From contig JANCRA010000003.1 in assembly GCA_024362935.1 (NCBI GenBank), forward strand, positions 48,087,844-48,151,843: a DNA stretch of 64,000 bases, given 5' to 3'. The DNA is from Setophaga petechia. Its lineage: Eukaryota; Chordata; Aves; Passeriformes; Parulidae. A program made the position numbers and the translations under genes. The notes beneath the pieces are model-generated. The model was given only the letters and a program-made list of their open reading frames with translations. It ran no database searches and was not told the origin of the DNA. Shown here in pieces: positions 36,401-44,690 of the stretch. Numbering within the stretch: position 1 is the stretch's first letter; every line of letters starts with the position of its first letter.

Positions 36401-37474
36401 AGGCTCCCTCGGCTTTGCCCATGCTGCCACTGAAAAAGGAAGAAGGTGCAAATCAACCATCAGCTCCCAAATATTTTTAACATCAGTTTTCACACAGCAG
36501 CTCTGCAGTGCCTAGAGGGACCAGCCCTTCCCTTCCTTGCACAGCATTTCCTTGTGGGCTGTGCCGGCGGCTCCGGTGCAACCCTACCCGTTATCCACAC
36601 CACAGGCACATGTCACTGAACCCAGCGGTGGAAACAGGACACGGAGCAGCCCAGCCAGGCCTGTCCCCACTAGAGTTACCTTCACAGTGTCCCCTGGAAG
36701 GACAGCACTCCGGAGGGGCTGGGTTAAGGACAGCAGCTCCCAGTGTGCCATAAGTGGGAGTTACAGGGAGACCCCCTCCATGTTATCCCTGAGTCCACCT
36801 GAACCTGAGGCAGTGCAAGAGCCAAGGTGATGATCCTTTCTCAATGGACATGTTGGACATGTACCCCTTGAACATATCCCATGTAAGGGAAGGGGGAATT
36901 GTGTGTAAACAGTTGAGTTTTGGGGTGTCAAGTCTCTAAGCAGTAGATGTAGGACAACCCCCTGTACATGGGTCATGGGTAGGAAGGAGCACCCAAGAGA
37001 TAACAGTTTTCTCTGGCAGAGGAGGAGCCAGCTGGGATCTGAGGTGCTGTGGTTGGGCTGTCCCACACAGAGCAGTGAGCCCACGGGTGCCCAGGGGCTG
37101 CTTTGTGCTCTGTCACTGTGTCCCCTGAGGGCAGGCCACGGATCAGGTGCTCATACCCAGTGCAGGAAGGAGGGAGAGAGTTGGTGGCTCTGGCTCCACT
37201 GGGAGATTGCCATGGGCTGCTGGTGGAGAGGCTCCTGGGTGTCCCTCTGCTCTCTCCACCGAATGTGCCATTATCAAACCCCAGTGCACAGGGCAGGTGA
37301 TGTGTGAGGAAGTGCCATCTTGTGAGGTGCCCAGGAGGGGTGAAACAGACACCAGGGACTTTGGGGATGAGTGGGACTGCCTGGAGTATCCCCTGACCGG
37401 TAGGAAGGAGTGGCGCAGGGAGATCCTTACTTCGTTGAGCCGGGGTTGCTGTTGAGGGATCCCTTGTGACTCAT
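9406..37474 (-). CDS. EPS8L2: EPS8-like protein 2 (epidermal growth factor receptor kinase substrate 8-like 2), complete coding region, 20 coding exons
   Basis: Adaptor of the EPS8 family. Family knowledge: these proteins link receptor tyrosine kinase signalling to Rac and actin remodelling through ABI1/SOS1, and EPS8L2 acts at stereocilia and microvilli tips. Coding exons in transcript order: 37474-37431, 36429-36374, 26196-26132, 22123-21962, 21673-21524, 21397-21318, 21185-21046, 19631-19552, 19077-18951, 18615-18527, 17074-17000, 16349-16201, 16064-15938, 15561-15446, 13575-13464, 12690-12583, 11738-11594, 10528-10345, 9942-9810, 9477-9406. They sum to 2,214 nt, giving 737 aa plus TAA (human about 715 aa). 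Every junction is GT-AG and phases agree throughout. Domains: PTB about 46-190, helical middle region with a basic Lys-rich stretch near 290-299, SH3 about 500-556 (IRYDF, QWWK, VPYNIL), SAM-like actin-binding effector domain about 650-714. The start is fixed by an in-frame TGA three codons upstream. EPS8L2 is preferred over EPS8, EPS8L1 and EPS8L3 from near-identity to human EPS8L2 in the PTB and middle region and from the neighbouring TMEM80. The linkers at 210-245 and 449-490 are the most diverged. Confidence 0.97.
9810..9942 (-). CDS. EPS8L2: EPS8L2 coding exon 19 (residues 670-714, SAM-like effector domain)
   Basis: A 133-nt exon reading [20 protein letters not shown] then [20 protein letters not shown], almost identical to human. 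These are the helices that carry the actin capping and bundling activity in EPS8-family proteins. The donor is GTGAGT. Confidence 0.97.
10345..10528 (-). CDS. EPS8L2: EPS8L2 coding exon 18 (residues 609-670, start of effector domain)
   Basis: A 184-nt exon reading [20 protein letters not shown], then a linker, then [20 protein letters not shown]. The last segment opens the C-terminal SAM-like actin-binding module (human YESGPDEVRAWLEAKAFS). The acceptor is TGTTTCTGCAG and the donor is GTAAGA. Confidence 0.96.
11594..11738 (-). CDS. EPS8L2: EPS8L2 coding exon 17 (residues 561-609)
   Basis: A 145-nt exon containing [20 protein letters not shown], matching human GPASPTHKLPPSFPGNK, followed by a bird-specific Ser/Asn-rich tail ending in DAKE. 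The acceptor is CCCTTTCTAAG and the donor is GTACGT. Confidence 0.94.
12583..12690 (-). CDS. EPS8L2: EPS8L2 coding exon 16 (residues 525-560, second half of SH3 domain)
   Basis: A 108-nt exon reading [20 protein letters not shown] then [16 protein letters not shown]. The Trp pair and the PYNIL strand complete the SH3 fold. The donor is uncertain: CAG|GTCTGT at 12583 was chosen because it keeps a G at +5. A second CAG|GTGGTA, 12 nt further (exon edge 12571), stays in frame and adds VCSQ. Confidence 0.9.
13052..13101 (+). repeat. Short direct duplication
   Basis: GTCACAGATCAGTGTTAG occurs at 13052-13069 and again at 13084-13101 in the EPS8L2 intron between exons 15 and 16. It looks like a local slippage or duplication product with no visible function. 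Confidence 0.7.
13464..13575 (-). CDS. EPS8L2: EPS8L2 coding exon 15 (residues 487-524, first half of SH3 domain)
   Basis: A 112-nt exon containing [20 protein letters not shown] then KDEILE, the RT-loop half of the SH3 domain. IRYDF is the ALYDY-equivalent. The acceptor is TCTCTCCTGCAG and the donor is GTACGT. Confidence 0.97.
14590..15080 (+). mobile_element. CR1 LINE 3' fragment, longest copy in the window
   Basis: About 490 bp starting in the CR1 ORF2 3' region (CTGGAAGAACTGGGAATGTT, CAACCTGGAGAAGAG), passing through GTGACAGGACAAGGGGGAAT and AGGTTGCCCAGA to the tail and ending ATTCTGTAATTCCATGATTC, the decayed CR1 terminal repeat. It lies in the EPS8L2 intron between exons 14 and 15, opposite to the gene. 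Not intact. Confidence 0.9.
15446..15561 (-). CDS. EPS8L2: EPS8L2 coding exon 14 (residues 449-487, variable Ser/Pro linker before SH3)
   Basis: A 116-nt exon reading [20 protein letters not shown] then [18 protein letters not shown]. Conservation with human is low apart from a PGDA segment. Splice sites (TGCCTTTCCAG; GTAATG) and phases support it as coding. Confidence 0.88.
15938..16064 (-). CDS. EPS8L2: EPS8L2 coding exon 13 (residues 406-448)
   Basis: A 127-nt exon reading [20 protein letters not shown] then [20 protein letters not shown] and QEE. The W-E-P-P core is conserved with human GWEPPVDVL. The acceptor is TGTGTCCTAG and the donor is GTTAGT. Confidence 0.95.
16201..16349 (-). CDS. 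EPS8L2: EPS8L2 coding exon 12 (residues 357-406)
   Basis: A 149-nt exon from [20 protein letters not shown] through [20 protein letters not shown] to GETWTRS plus a split Arg codon. It matches the human segment running from NTCSGPDIARSV to GESWMRPRS. The donor is GTGAGG. Confidence 0.96.
17000..17074 (-). CDS. EPS8L2: EPS8L2 coding exon 11 (residues 332-356)
   Basis: A 75-nt, phase 0-0 exon reading [20 protein letters not shown] then GPLEL, nearly identical to human. The acceptor is TCTCTTTCCAG and the donor is GTAAAT. Confidence 0.96.
18527..18615 (-). CDS. EPS8L2: EPS8L2 coding exon 10 (residues 302-331)
   Basis: An 89-nt exon reading [20 protein letters not shown] then [10 protein letters not shown], matching the human [20 protein letters not shown] exon. 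The acceptor is CTCCTGGCAG and the donor is GTAAGA. Confidence 0.96.
18951..19077 (-). CDS. EPS8L2: EPS8L2 coding exon 9 (residues 260-302, helical region with basic tail)
   Basis: A 127-nt exon reading [20 protein letters not shown] then [10 protein letters not shown] and a Lys-rich run [10 protein letters not shown]. It is strongly conserved with human [20 protein letters not shown]. The acceptor is GTCCTCACAG. The donor GTGCAG is weaker than most in the gene, but its phase fits the next exon. Confidence 0.94.
19552..19631 (-). CDS. EPS8L2: EPS8L2 coding exon 8 (residues 233-259)
   Basis: An 80-nt exon reading [20 protein letters not shown] then QKIEKET. The C-terminal half matches human [11 protein letters not shown]; the N-terminal half is diverged. 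The acceptor is TGGTTTGCAG and the donor is GTGGGT. Confidence 0.93.
21046..21185 (-). CDS. EPS8L2: EPS8L2 coding exon 7 (residues 186-233, proline-rich linker)
   Basis: A 140-nt exon reading [20 protein letters not shown] then APIPIQH, followed by a poorly conserved stretch ending in QHDP. The [15 protein letters not shown] motif is a family hallmark and a candidate SH3 ligand. The donor is GTACTG. Confidence 0.93.
21318..21397 (-). CDS. EPS8L2: EPS8L2 coding exon 6 (residues 160-186, end of PTB domain)
   Basis: An 80-nt exon reading [20 protein letters not shown] then IRPQTLK, with the terminal Lys codon split. It covers the C-terminal helix of the PTB domain. The donor is GTAAGT. Confidence 0.96.
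21524..21673 (-). CDS. EPS8L2: EPS8L2 coding exon 5 (residues 110-159, PTB domain)
   Basis: A 150-nt, phase 0-0 exon beginning [20 protein letters not shown] and ending HFFNCDEVE, nearly identical to human EPS8L2. It contains the [10 protein letters not shown] beta strand of the PTB core. The acceptor is CTCTTGCAG and the donor is GTAAGC. Confidence 0.97.
21962..22123 (-). CDS. EPS8L2: EPS8L2 coding exon 4 (residues 56-109, PTB domain)
   Basis: A 162-nt, phase 0-0 exon from [20 protein letters not shown] to IRLLDCETQ. It includes the conserved [15 protein letters not shown] segment of the EPS8-family PTB fold. The acceptor follows CTCCCCAACTTCAG and the donor is GTACCT. Confidence 0.97.
22124..26131 (-). 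other. EPS8L2: EPS8L2 intron between coding exons 3 and 4 (about 4.0 kb)
   Basis: No exon, RNA gene or recognisable repeat was identified. The longest open frame, 22,895-23,458 on the minus strand, lacks family motifs and acceptor or donor pairs that would keep it in frame with EPS8L2. Confidence 0.55.
26132..26196 (-). CDS. EPS8L2: EPS8L2 coding exon 3 (residues 34-55, start of PTB domain)
   Basis: A 65-nt exon with acceptor TTTCTTACAG and donor GTAAGC. It reads [20 protein letters not shown] followed by VQ, almost identical to the human N-terminal edge of the PTB domain. It is isolated between introns of about 10.2 kb and 4.0 kb. Confidence 0.95.
26197..36373 (-). other. EPS8L2: EPS8L2 intron between coding exons 2 and 3 (about 10.2 kb)
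   Basis: No coding exon or RNA gene was recognised. It holds one CR1 tail near 28.3 kb, a short CAG run near 28,700, a poly-C run near 33,335 and a threefold TTTTACAC repeat near 35,120. The long open frames at 27,145-27,693 and 28,825-29,331 have no recognisable composition or homology. Confidence 0.6.
28285..28515 (+). mobile_element. CR1 LINE 3'-end fragment
   Basis: Shows GAAGTTCTTCCCTGTGAGG, GAGGCCCTGGCACAAGTTGC, GGAAGTGTCCATGGCCAGAC, AGTGGAAGGTGTCCCTGTCC and TTCCAACTCAAACCATTCTG. It is intronic and antisense to EPS8L2. Confidence 0.88.
36374..36429 (-). CDS. EPS8L2: EPS8L2 coding exon 2 (residues 15-34)
   Basis: A 56-nt exon after a CTTCCTTTTTCAG acceptor, with donor GTGAGT. It reads [20 protein letters not shown] with split codons at both ends, matching human NGSLGRSDGVAKMSPKDLFE in length and pattern. 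Confidence 0.92.
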
Positions 37475-37495
37475 GTTGCTTCACAGGCCAGGCAA
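37431..37495 (-). CDS. EPS8L2: EPS8L2 exon with start codon (residues 1-15, partly 5' UTR)
   Basis: The acceptor is a pyrimidine-rich tract ending in TTCTGCTGCAG and the donor is GTAAGG. The start ATG occupies 37474-37472 and is followed by codons reading [14 protein letters not shown], the equivalent of human MSQSGAVSCCPGAT. The upstream in-frame codons read TGA-AGC-AAC, so translation cannot begin further 5' in this frame. The exon ends in phase 2. Confidence 0.9.
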
Positions 37496-38363
37496 CTGCA
37501 GCAGAAGCACAAGAGACAGGGTCAGTGGTTATAGAATAGGCTCTCAGGTGATTTATCTGTGTGCATCCTGCCCTCCCTGCCTCCAAGCTGGGGTCTCCAA
37601 GCAGATGAAGCAGTCAGGTGAGTACAAGGGTGTTTCCTCCCTGTTCAGTCACCTCTCACTGCTCCGACCTAGGCTGAAGGTGACACACCCCAGGATGTTT
37701 TTTCAAAACCTATTTCCACCTCTCCCTCTTGCTCTTCCATTCCAGGCACACCCCAACTTTGTGACATTCCAGCACATCTTTTTCCAGCAGCACTGTCCTG
37801 CCTAAGGTTAAACAGGGACTGAGGTGCCCTTTGCCTCCATGGTCTGTTCCAGATGCCTGTGCCCACATGCTTATGGCTGTGTGTCCCAAGTCATTTTTCA
37901 TGAGTGCCATTAGCTTTTGTTATGTGGTAATTTTAAGCTCTACACCAGCTGTTAAATTATCTTTACAAGGGGATTGACCACATAAAGAAAAATGGGATAA
38001 CTGAATGCTGCTCCACTGGCAGCTCAGGGATGAAGGAAAATGTACTGCACTGAGTGGTTAGTGAAAGGCAGAGAGGATCAGCACAGATCATTTTCCTCTT
38101 CTTTCCAGTGAGAATTAGAATGTGGGAGAAGATGTGAGTGAGATCCAGGCACTGTTCTGACAGCAGAACTGCAAGGGAAGAGAGACAAATCCTGAAAACA
38201 AGATAAAATAAGATCTTGGAGAATTGTTTGTTTTGGTATCCAAGCTCTTCACCTCTGCTGCATGTGTGAGCTGAAGGGAAGCCAAGGCAACGTCCTAAAA
38301 TTTTTTTAAATCTCTTTTGGAAAGTTCAGGGGCACTTCTGTGCCTGGGTCAGACCCTGCTTAC

Positions 38364-38419
38364 CTCATGATAAGGTTGTCAGAATTCAAAGGTTTGGCTT
38401 TGAAATACTTGTTGCTGGC
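38364..38419 (-). other. EPS8L2: EPS8L2 5' untranslated exon
   Basis: A 56-nt segment bounded on the minus strand by a TTTTTTCCTTTAG acceptor and a strong GAG|GTAAGC donor. Joined to the start-codon exon it opens no frame into the main start, so it is read as 5' UTR. It carries an ATG at 38368-38366, only two bases before the donor. No family homology can confirm it. Confidence 0.65.
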
Positions 38420-41400
38420 CTAAAGGAAAAAATTCCTCAGTGGGATTTCCTGCAAAGAAACTCCTGAGTGTGCTTGGCATGTGCCAAGGGCTGCCATGGC
38501 AGCCGTGGGCAGGCAGTGGAGCTTCCTCCAAGGGTTTGTCTTCACTAAATCTAGGCTAAAGTGTGTGTAATCCCCAGGGAATACTTTGGAGTCATCCCCG
38601 ACACCTGGGATTTCCCCTCTGGAGGCTGACTATCTGCTGTAGGGCTTGTTGTATCAGCAGCAGAGCTGCCCTGGATTCCTTACGTATCCGCATTTATTCC
38701 TCGTGTTGGAACACTTGTGGTATTTTGCTCTGTGTGTTTCACCCTGAGGTGAGGGCAGAGAGAGTTTTCTCACTGATCTTATCAGAACTGTCAGTGGGAT
38801 GTCAGAGAGATGCATTTATGAGGATGCTGGTGAAGTACTTGGGTGTACACACACTGCATGGAGAACCCCACCATGTTTTGGGCTCAGCCCTTACAACTTT
38901 CAGCCTGTTCTCTCTCATAGCAACACACTCAGCATGGACACACTGCCAGAAAGGACCCTCAAGTGCATTTAAGTAGCTAGTATGTTAAATTCCCTCTTTT
39001 TTGTCTCTCTTGTGGTTGATACTGAAATCTCTATGCACACCTATAAGAGATATAAATTCATAATCAATTAGAATAGAAACTTGGTGGTCTGCCAACCCCT
39101 CTGAGTGTAATAAAACCCATCCCTGTGCCCAAGCTTGGATACCTGTGAATTTTTCCTCTGTTAATAGCCGTCTGCTGGTTTCCTTTTACATTCCTCAAAC
39201 TGTTCCTATCTCCTGGATCTCTGTGTGCATTAGCATAAGATACCTGGAAAAGAGAACTTGGGCTCTTAAAACCCCCGCTCTGTTCTGTTTACTCTGCACC
39301 ACCCAATCACTTGAGTCCCACAGCTGATGATAGATGGGAGTGTTTCTGCATATTAGTGTCATATTTCTGGCTCCCTTTTTGTTGCTGCCCCAGGGCCACA
39401 TCCTAATGTACTGAAATCCAGGTTACTCCAGCAGGAATGTGTCACTATGTTTGGCCCATGGAGCTCAGACCTGTCCCAGCCCCAGCTGTGAAGCACCAGG
39501 AGGAACCAGGGATCCAGCTAAGGTCACCCTGGTTTTTATTTCTCCTTCCTATGCTGTGTCCAAAAAATAATTCTCTGGGATCTGCTCTTTGAGGAGCCCA
39601 TCTGGGGCAATCCAGGGTGGCTGCCAGAGGTGCAGACTCCATGGCAGTGGCAGAGGAGTCTGGCTTCATGGGTGAGGCAGGACCAGCCTTGAATTCTTCA
39701 TCTCATCGTGATTAATAAAGTCCTGATGAGATCAGCTGGTGTCCTCAAATGATAAGCTAACCTGGAAGGCTTCATCTCCTCCAGGGTGCCTGTGTCCCAA
39801 AGAGGCCATGAAACTGGAAGCAGTGCACACACCTGCCAAGTCAGCAGGTCCTTATCATGCTGGGCTCCCTTTTCTTTGTTTATTCCTGCTATTTTCCTAT
39901 TTGCCCTTTGCTCAGCTCTCCCCACTGCGTTCAGGCCGTGGCCGTGCTCAGCCTTGTGCTGGTCACAGCGAAGGCGTGGTGTGGTGCTGGCCAAGTGAAA
40001 CCAGGATGGAGCCTCATGCCAAAGCTTTTAATTCAGCCTTAATTGCCGGATATTAATTGAATCTGAACTGGAAGACTGCAGGGGGGAAGGGCACATTCCT
40101 AAGGGGTTGGAGACTTTCTAATGAATCTGCTAAATTCAAGAGGCAGCTGGGCTTGTGAAAGGTGAAAGAGGGCTAGGAGCACTTCACCTGAAATGTGGAC
40201 AGAACCAAGACGTGAGAGATGAAGCTGTGGGCTGGCCTTCTCCAGGTTCTCTCTCCCCTTGGGAGCATCCTTAAGAGCTCCCACAGTCTGCAGCCTCAGC
40301 CAGATGTTGTCTTCTCCCTGCCCTGATCAGAGGGTTCTGCTGCCTCCTCCTTCTTCAGCGGGAGCAGCGTAGGAAGGGAGGCGAGACACAAGTGTCACCA
40401 TGCAGTGTGTGGCTGTGCAGGTATTAACTTTGAGTCAGCCTAATCAAAGCCAATTTCAAGACCATCTCCCACCCTTTTGCTGGTGTAGGGCAGACTCTCT
40501 GCTTGGGTCACCAAGCAAGGCAGCTGAGCCTTGCACATGAGCATGGTATGGAATGACACATGGACTCCAGGAGCTAAGCCAGGCTCAAATTCAGTCTTCT
40601 GCCTACTGGAGAAACTACAGGGAAGCTAAACTGCATGGCTAAAGCCTAGCACCTTGATCTGGTGCAGGCCAGGAAGTCCCAGAGGGACTTAGGGAGGCCA
40701 GCACAAATCAGTGCTGAAGGCCATCAAGGTGGGTGAAGACATGTTGTACTTTAAAGCACAGGAAGCCCCACTCCCTGACTTTCCGGCCAGTCTTATCCTT
40801 GGAGGTCAAATATCCTCCCAAAGACACATGGAGCCGTGGCAGGAGCCTGGCATTGTCTGCACCACATTTCTGTACTTTTATAGCAAATGGAAGCTGGCCA
40901 TGCATTGTTTTGGCTTTCTCTGAGTCTCTTTGAAGAGGGAGCTGTGACATTGATCCCTCTTCTCCAAGGGTGGAGAAGAACTTTGTGAAGGGAAAAAGTA
41001 ATATCTCTTTCTCCTCTCTGGGCTGATCTCTGTTATTGTTTTACTTTATTTTTATTAGGTATAGTTCTCCCTTATCTGCTGTGGTCAGACTTCTTATAGG
41101 GCATGGAAAGGACATGAAAAATTCTGGATTCTGGGTAAAGATTGGACAATGTGCAAATGTGAAATACTAGTGGGGTTTTTAGGGCTATTATTATTATTAT
41201 CATCACTGTTAATAACAGCAGCATCTGGTGTTTGTGGGTTTTTCTCTTCATGGGTCTAAGACCTTTAAAACTGAGACTGGGTTTGTTGGTATCAGAGAAT
41301 ATTAGGATGTGATTGTAGCAGCAAGGATTTATGGTGGTCAGAACAGAACAGTTTTTGCTGGAACAGTAGAAAAACATGGCAAAACCCCCAAAAACCCTAA

Positions 41401-44400
41401 ACTAAGCGACCCAGGAGTAACAGCAAGTTTTTCCAACCATATTCTAACCCTGGCCTGTGTTTCCATCAGTCATCCCACTGAAATCTGTCTGGGGCAACAG
41501 GACTTCCGAATTCCCCATCAGCCATGCTGAAGGGAATCTCTGCACAATGAGGTAGTGGGGCTTGGGCACTGGGGAGATCCCTGGGATGGAAATGCCCCCT
41601 GGGATCCTGCCTGGGGTGAGCGGTTCAATGTAGCCCTGCCGTCTGTGTGTGTATCCTGTGCCAGGGGGATGGGCCAGGCAGAAATGCTGGACTGGCAACA
41701 GCCTTGGCAGTATAAGCGTCAGGAAGAAACATGAGCTGGCCACCACACGATGTTATCTCTCAGACTTCTCAGGCTCACAAAAGCTGTCTGTTAGGGCTGC
41801 TGAGTGTTTTCCTACAGCAATGTCACACTGGAGAAAGCTGTTTGATGGGCTGTGCTGTACAGCTTGGGCTGCTTGGATTCACAGGAGAGCAAAGGGAGCA
41901 CAGGCACTGTGGTGTGTGTGTCCTACACTGCTCCTGCTCCAGACAGCTCCCACCAGTTCCCACAATCTACCCTACCCTCTGATGGTATAGAAGGAGCTGG
42001 CAGGTAGGGAAGGCCACAATCCCACATCAATCCACTAACAAAACACCTTTTGGGTGTTAGTGTGGCACTGGGATATGTGTGCTCAGGGCTCCTCATGAGA
42101 CACGAAGAGTCCTAAATTCACAGAAACTGGTTTAGATCTCTCAAAGTGGTTGTGAGAGGGCCCCCAGGAGCTGTGCTTGACTTGAGAACTTCACATGGGT
42201 CTCTGGTCTGCTGGTGCAGCCTCCTGGAACCACCCTTCCCCTGCTTTTAGTTGCTTTTCTGAACCTGCCCGTAAGGATGGCTTCAGAGCTCACCAGGAGA
42301 AACTCAGGGTCTCTGCCAGGAACATGCATTCTTTAAAAAAATAATCTTTGGGTTAGTCAGAAAGCATCAGGAAATGCAAATCCAGAGCAGAGAGGCTGAC
42401 AGCCAAACAGAGGAACAGGTTGTTGTTTCTCCTTGGAGAAGCAAGCCAAGATCTTGTCCCATCCAAAATTTCCAAACCCTGTTTTTGCAAAATCAGGCCT
42501 TGGTTGTTCAGCAGGACCAAGTCAGAACACCACTACTTGGAAATGGCAAGTCCTCTGTTTTTTCCTTCTTCCACCCTTTCAAGTTACCTTTACAGTGATG
42601 GAGCCACTCAGGATCATGGGTCCCTTTGGAAAGACAGAAGCCTATGGAAGGAGGGGAGTGGAGCTCCAGGGTGTGTGTGGCATATGCCACATTCCAGCAG
42701 AGGCAGTCCCCAGGTACAACCTGCCAGGTGTCTGAAGGATACACTCCCTGCACTGCACATCAAATTGTTCACATTGTGGAGATTCTCCAGAAGACAAGCA
42801 CCTGGATAAATATAACCCAGCCCAACAGGTCTGGGCAGAGAGGAACCAAGTGTTCTTCAGCCTCCACAGCAGAAGTGGCAGCCACTCATTTGGACTGAGG
42901 CATCTCAGACCTACAGCCACCCCCATACCAGCTTTGGTGGACCCTGACCCCCCTTTGAATCCCATCTGGATTTCCTGTTGGTCTCCACGGGGCTGAAATG
43001 GAGCCTTGGGAGTTCAGGAACACAAACTGGCACTACAAAAGTGCCAATATTTACATATTTCTGATTGGAGATTCATGAACTGCCTATAGAGAAAATGTGT
43101 CCATGGCGATCCACAAGCAGACCTTAATTTAGGTCCCAGTCCAGAGTCCAGTGGCACTGGAGGCCCTTGGTGCCCGCAAGCTGGAGTGGGAAAGGAAAGA
43201 TCTGAACCAACCAAATATTCCTGCCAGAAAGTAAAACCTTCCTCCCAGAGCTACAACCAAAAGGTCTGGACAGCGCCCTGCTCTATAAATACCCAGGGAA
43301 AATGCACAAATGGCCACAGTTTTCAAGATCTTGGGAAAAAAATGGAAACTGGCTCCACCACCCCTCAGAAAGACTTGTTTACAGAGTCCTGGTGCCAAGT
43401 CACAGCTCCTGGATTTACACCTTTTCTCTCTGTTGGAGGAATTCTGCAGGAGCTGGGTGGAAGGAAAACAGGGAGCAGGTTTGGGCTTGCTGTGTGTCTT
43501 GCCAGGGGTTCCAAGGTGAGCATTATCCATGCTTGGGCTGCAGTTTAGAAAGCTAGAGAGCCAGGCCTGAAACAGCACATTAAATATTAATGGATACCTT
43601 TGGAAAGATGGAGGAAGATGAATGAGCATTCCTTACATAAAACCTCATTAAATGATTTAAATTAAAAGACCCCAGTTCAAAACTACCCAACAGGGAGAAA
43701 GTGTCATGTGAGTCACTTGTACTGCCCAGGAAGAAAAACCAGCATGACGTGTTCCCTTGGCTTCCTGGGAAGAGAGGAGTTTTGTGAGGAAATTTGTAGC
43801 TTTTTCCCCTCTGTCCTGTTTTTGTTTTGTGCCCACACCTTCTGTGAGCTAATCCTGTCCCTAGCACCACCCAGCTCCTGGGAGGTGGGAGCCAAGGAGC
43901 TGTGGGAGGCTGGAGCTGGCCGTGGGACTGTCTAGGCAGGATGCAAGGGAAAGGCTGGATGGCTCCAGAGCCCCAGGACCTGTGGGTGTAGCATGCCTGG
44001 TATCCAAAAAGTTTGCTGAAGAAAGCACTGGTTGTTGTCATGCTGAAGGTTTCTCTGCTCTGCGCCTTATTCAACTCACATCCCCCCAAAATTATCCCCT
44101 TTTCCCAGCCTGGTGCTGTACTCTGGGCACTGGTTCACTAGCAGCAAGGGGTTTAAAGCTGTGATTTTTAGACATGGGAAGGATTTCATACTTTTGATGA
44201 AAGGGAAGATTTTTCTTTGCTCTGTCTAAAAATCAGGACTCAGAGATCAGGCCAGTAAAAATAGGGAGTGACTGCCTGTGCGTGTCATATTCCAGAGCAG
44301 GACGGATAGCAGCCGAGCCCAGCCTGGAGAAGGGCATTAATCTGTGTTCAGGCAAAACACCAAAATCCTGAAACTGGCTGTATGCTCGTGTTCCTGGCTG

Positions 44401-44539
44401 CAGGCACCAGCTCCCAGAGCTGTTCCTCATGTGCACCTCCTGCAGAGCTGGAATATTTCTCTGATGGCTTTTCCAAGCTCGAAGGCATCTGTGGAACAGA
44501 TGGGAGACTCGGTGAAAGGCTGGCACTGGTGGGGGTTGC

Positions 44540-44690
44540 AGACTGCCCAGCCCTGGAAGTGTCCACGGCCAGGCTGGATGGGGCTTGGAGCACCCTGGTC
44601 TAAGGGAAGGTGTCCCTGCCCATGGCAGGGAGTGGAGCTGGGTGGGCTTTAAAGGTCCCTTCCAACCCAAACCATCCCAGAATCTATGAG
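44540..44690 (+). mobile_element. CR1 LINE 3'-end fragment
   Basis: Contains CCTGGAAGTGTCCACGGCCA, GGATGGGGCTTGGAGCACCC, AAGGTGTCCCTGCCCATGGC and TCCCTTCCAACCCAAACCAT, ending near AGAATCTATG. Confidence 0.88.

Noticed and set aside
41188..41205. ATT/TTA microsatellite
   Set aside because: Short simple repeat with no sign of function.
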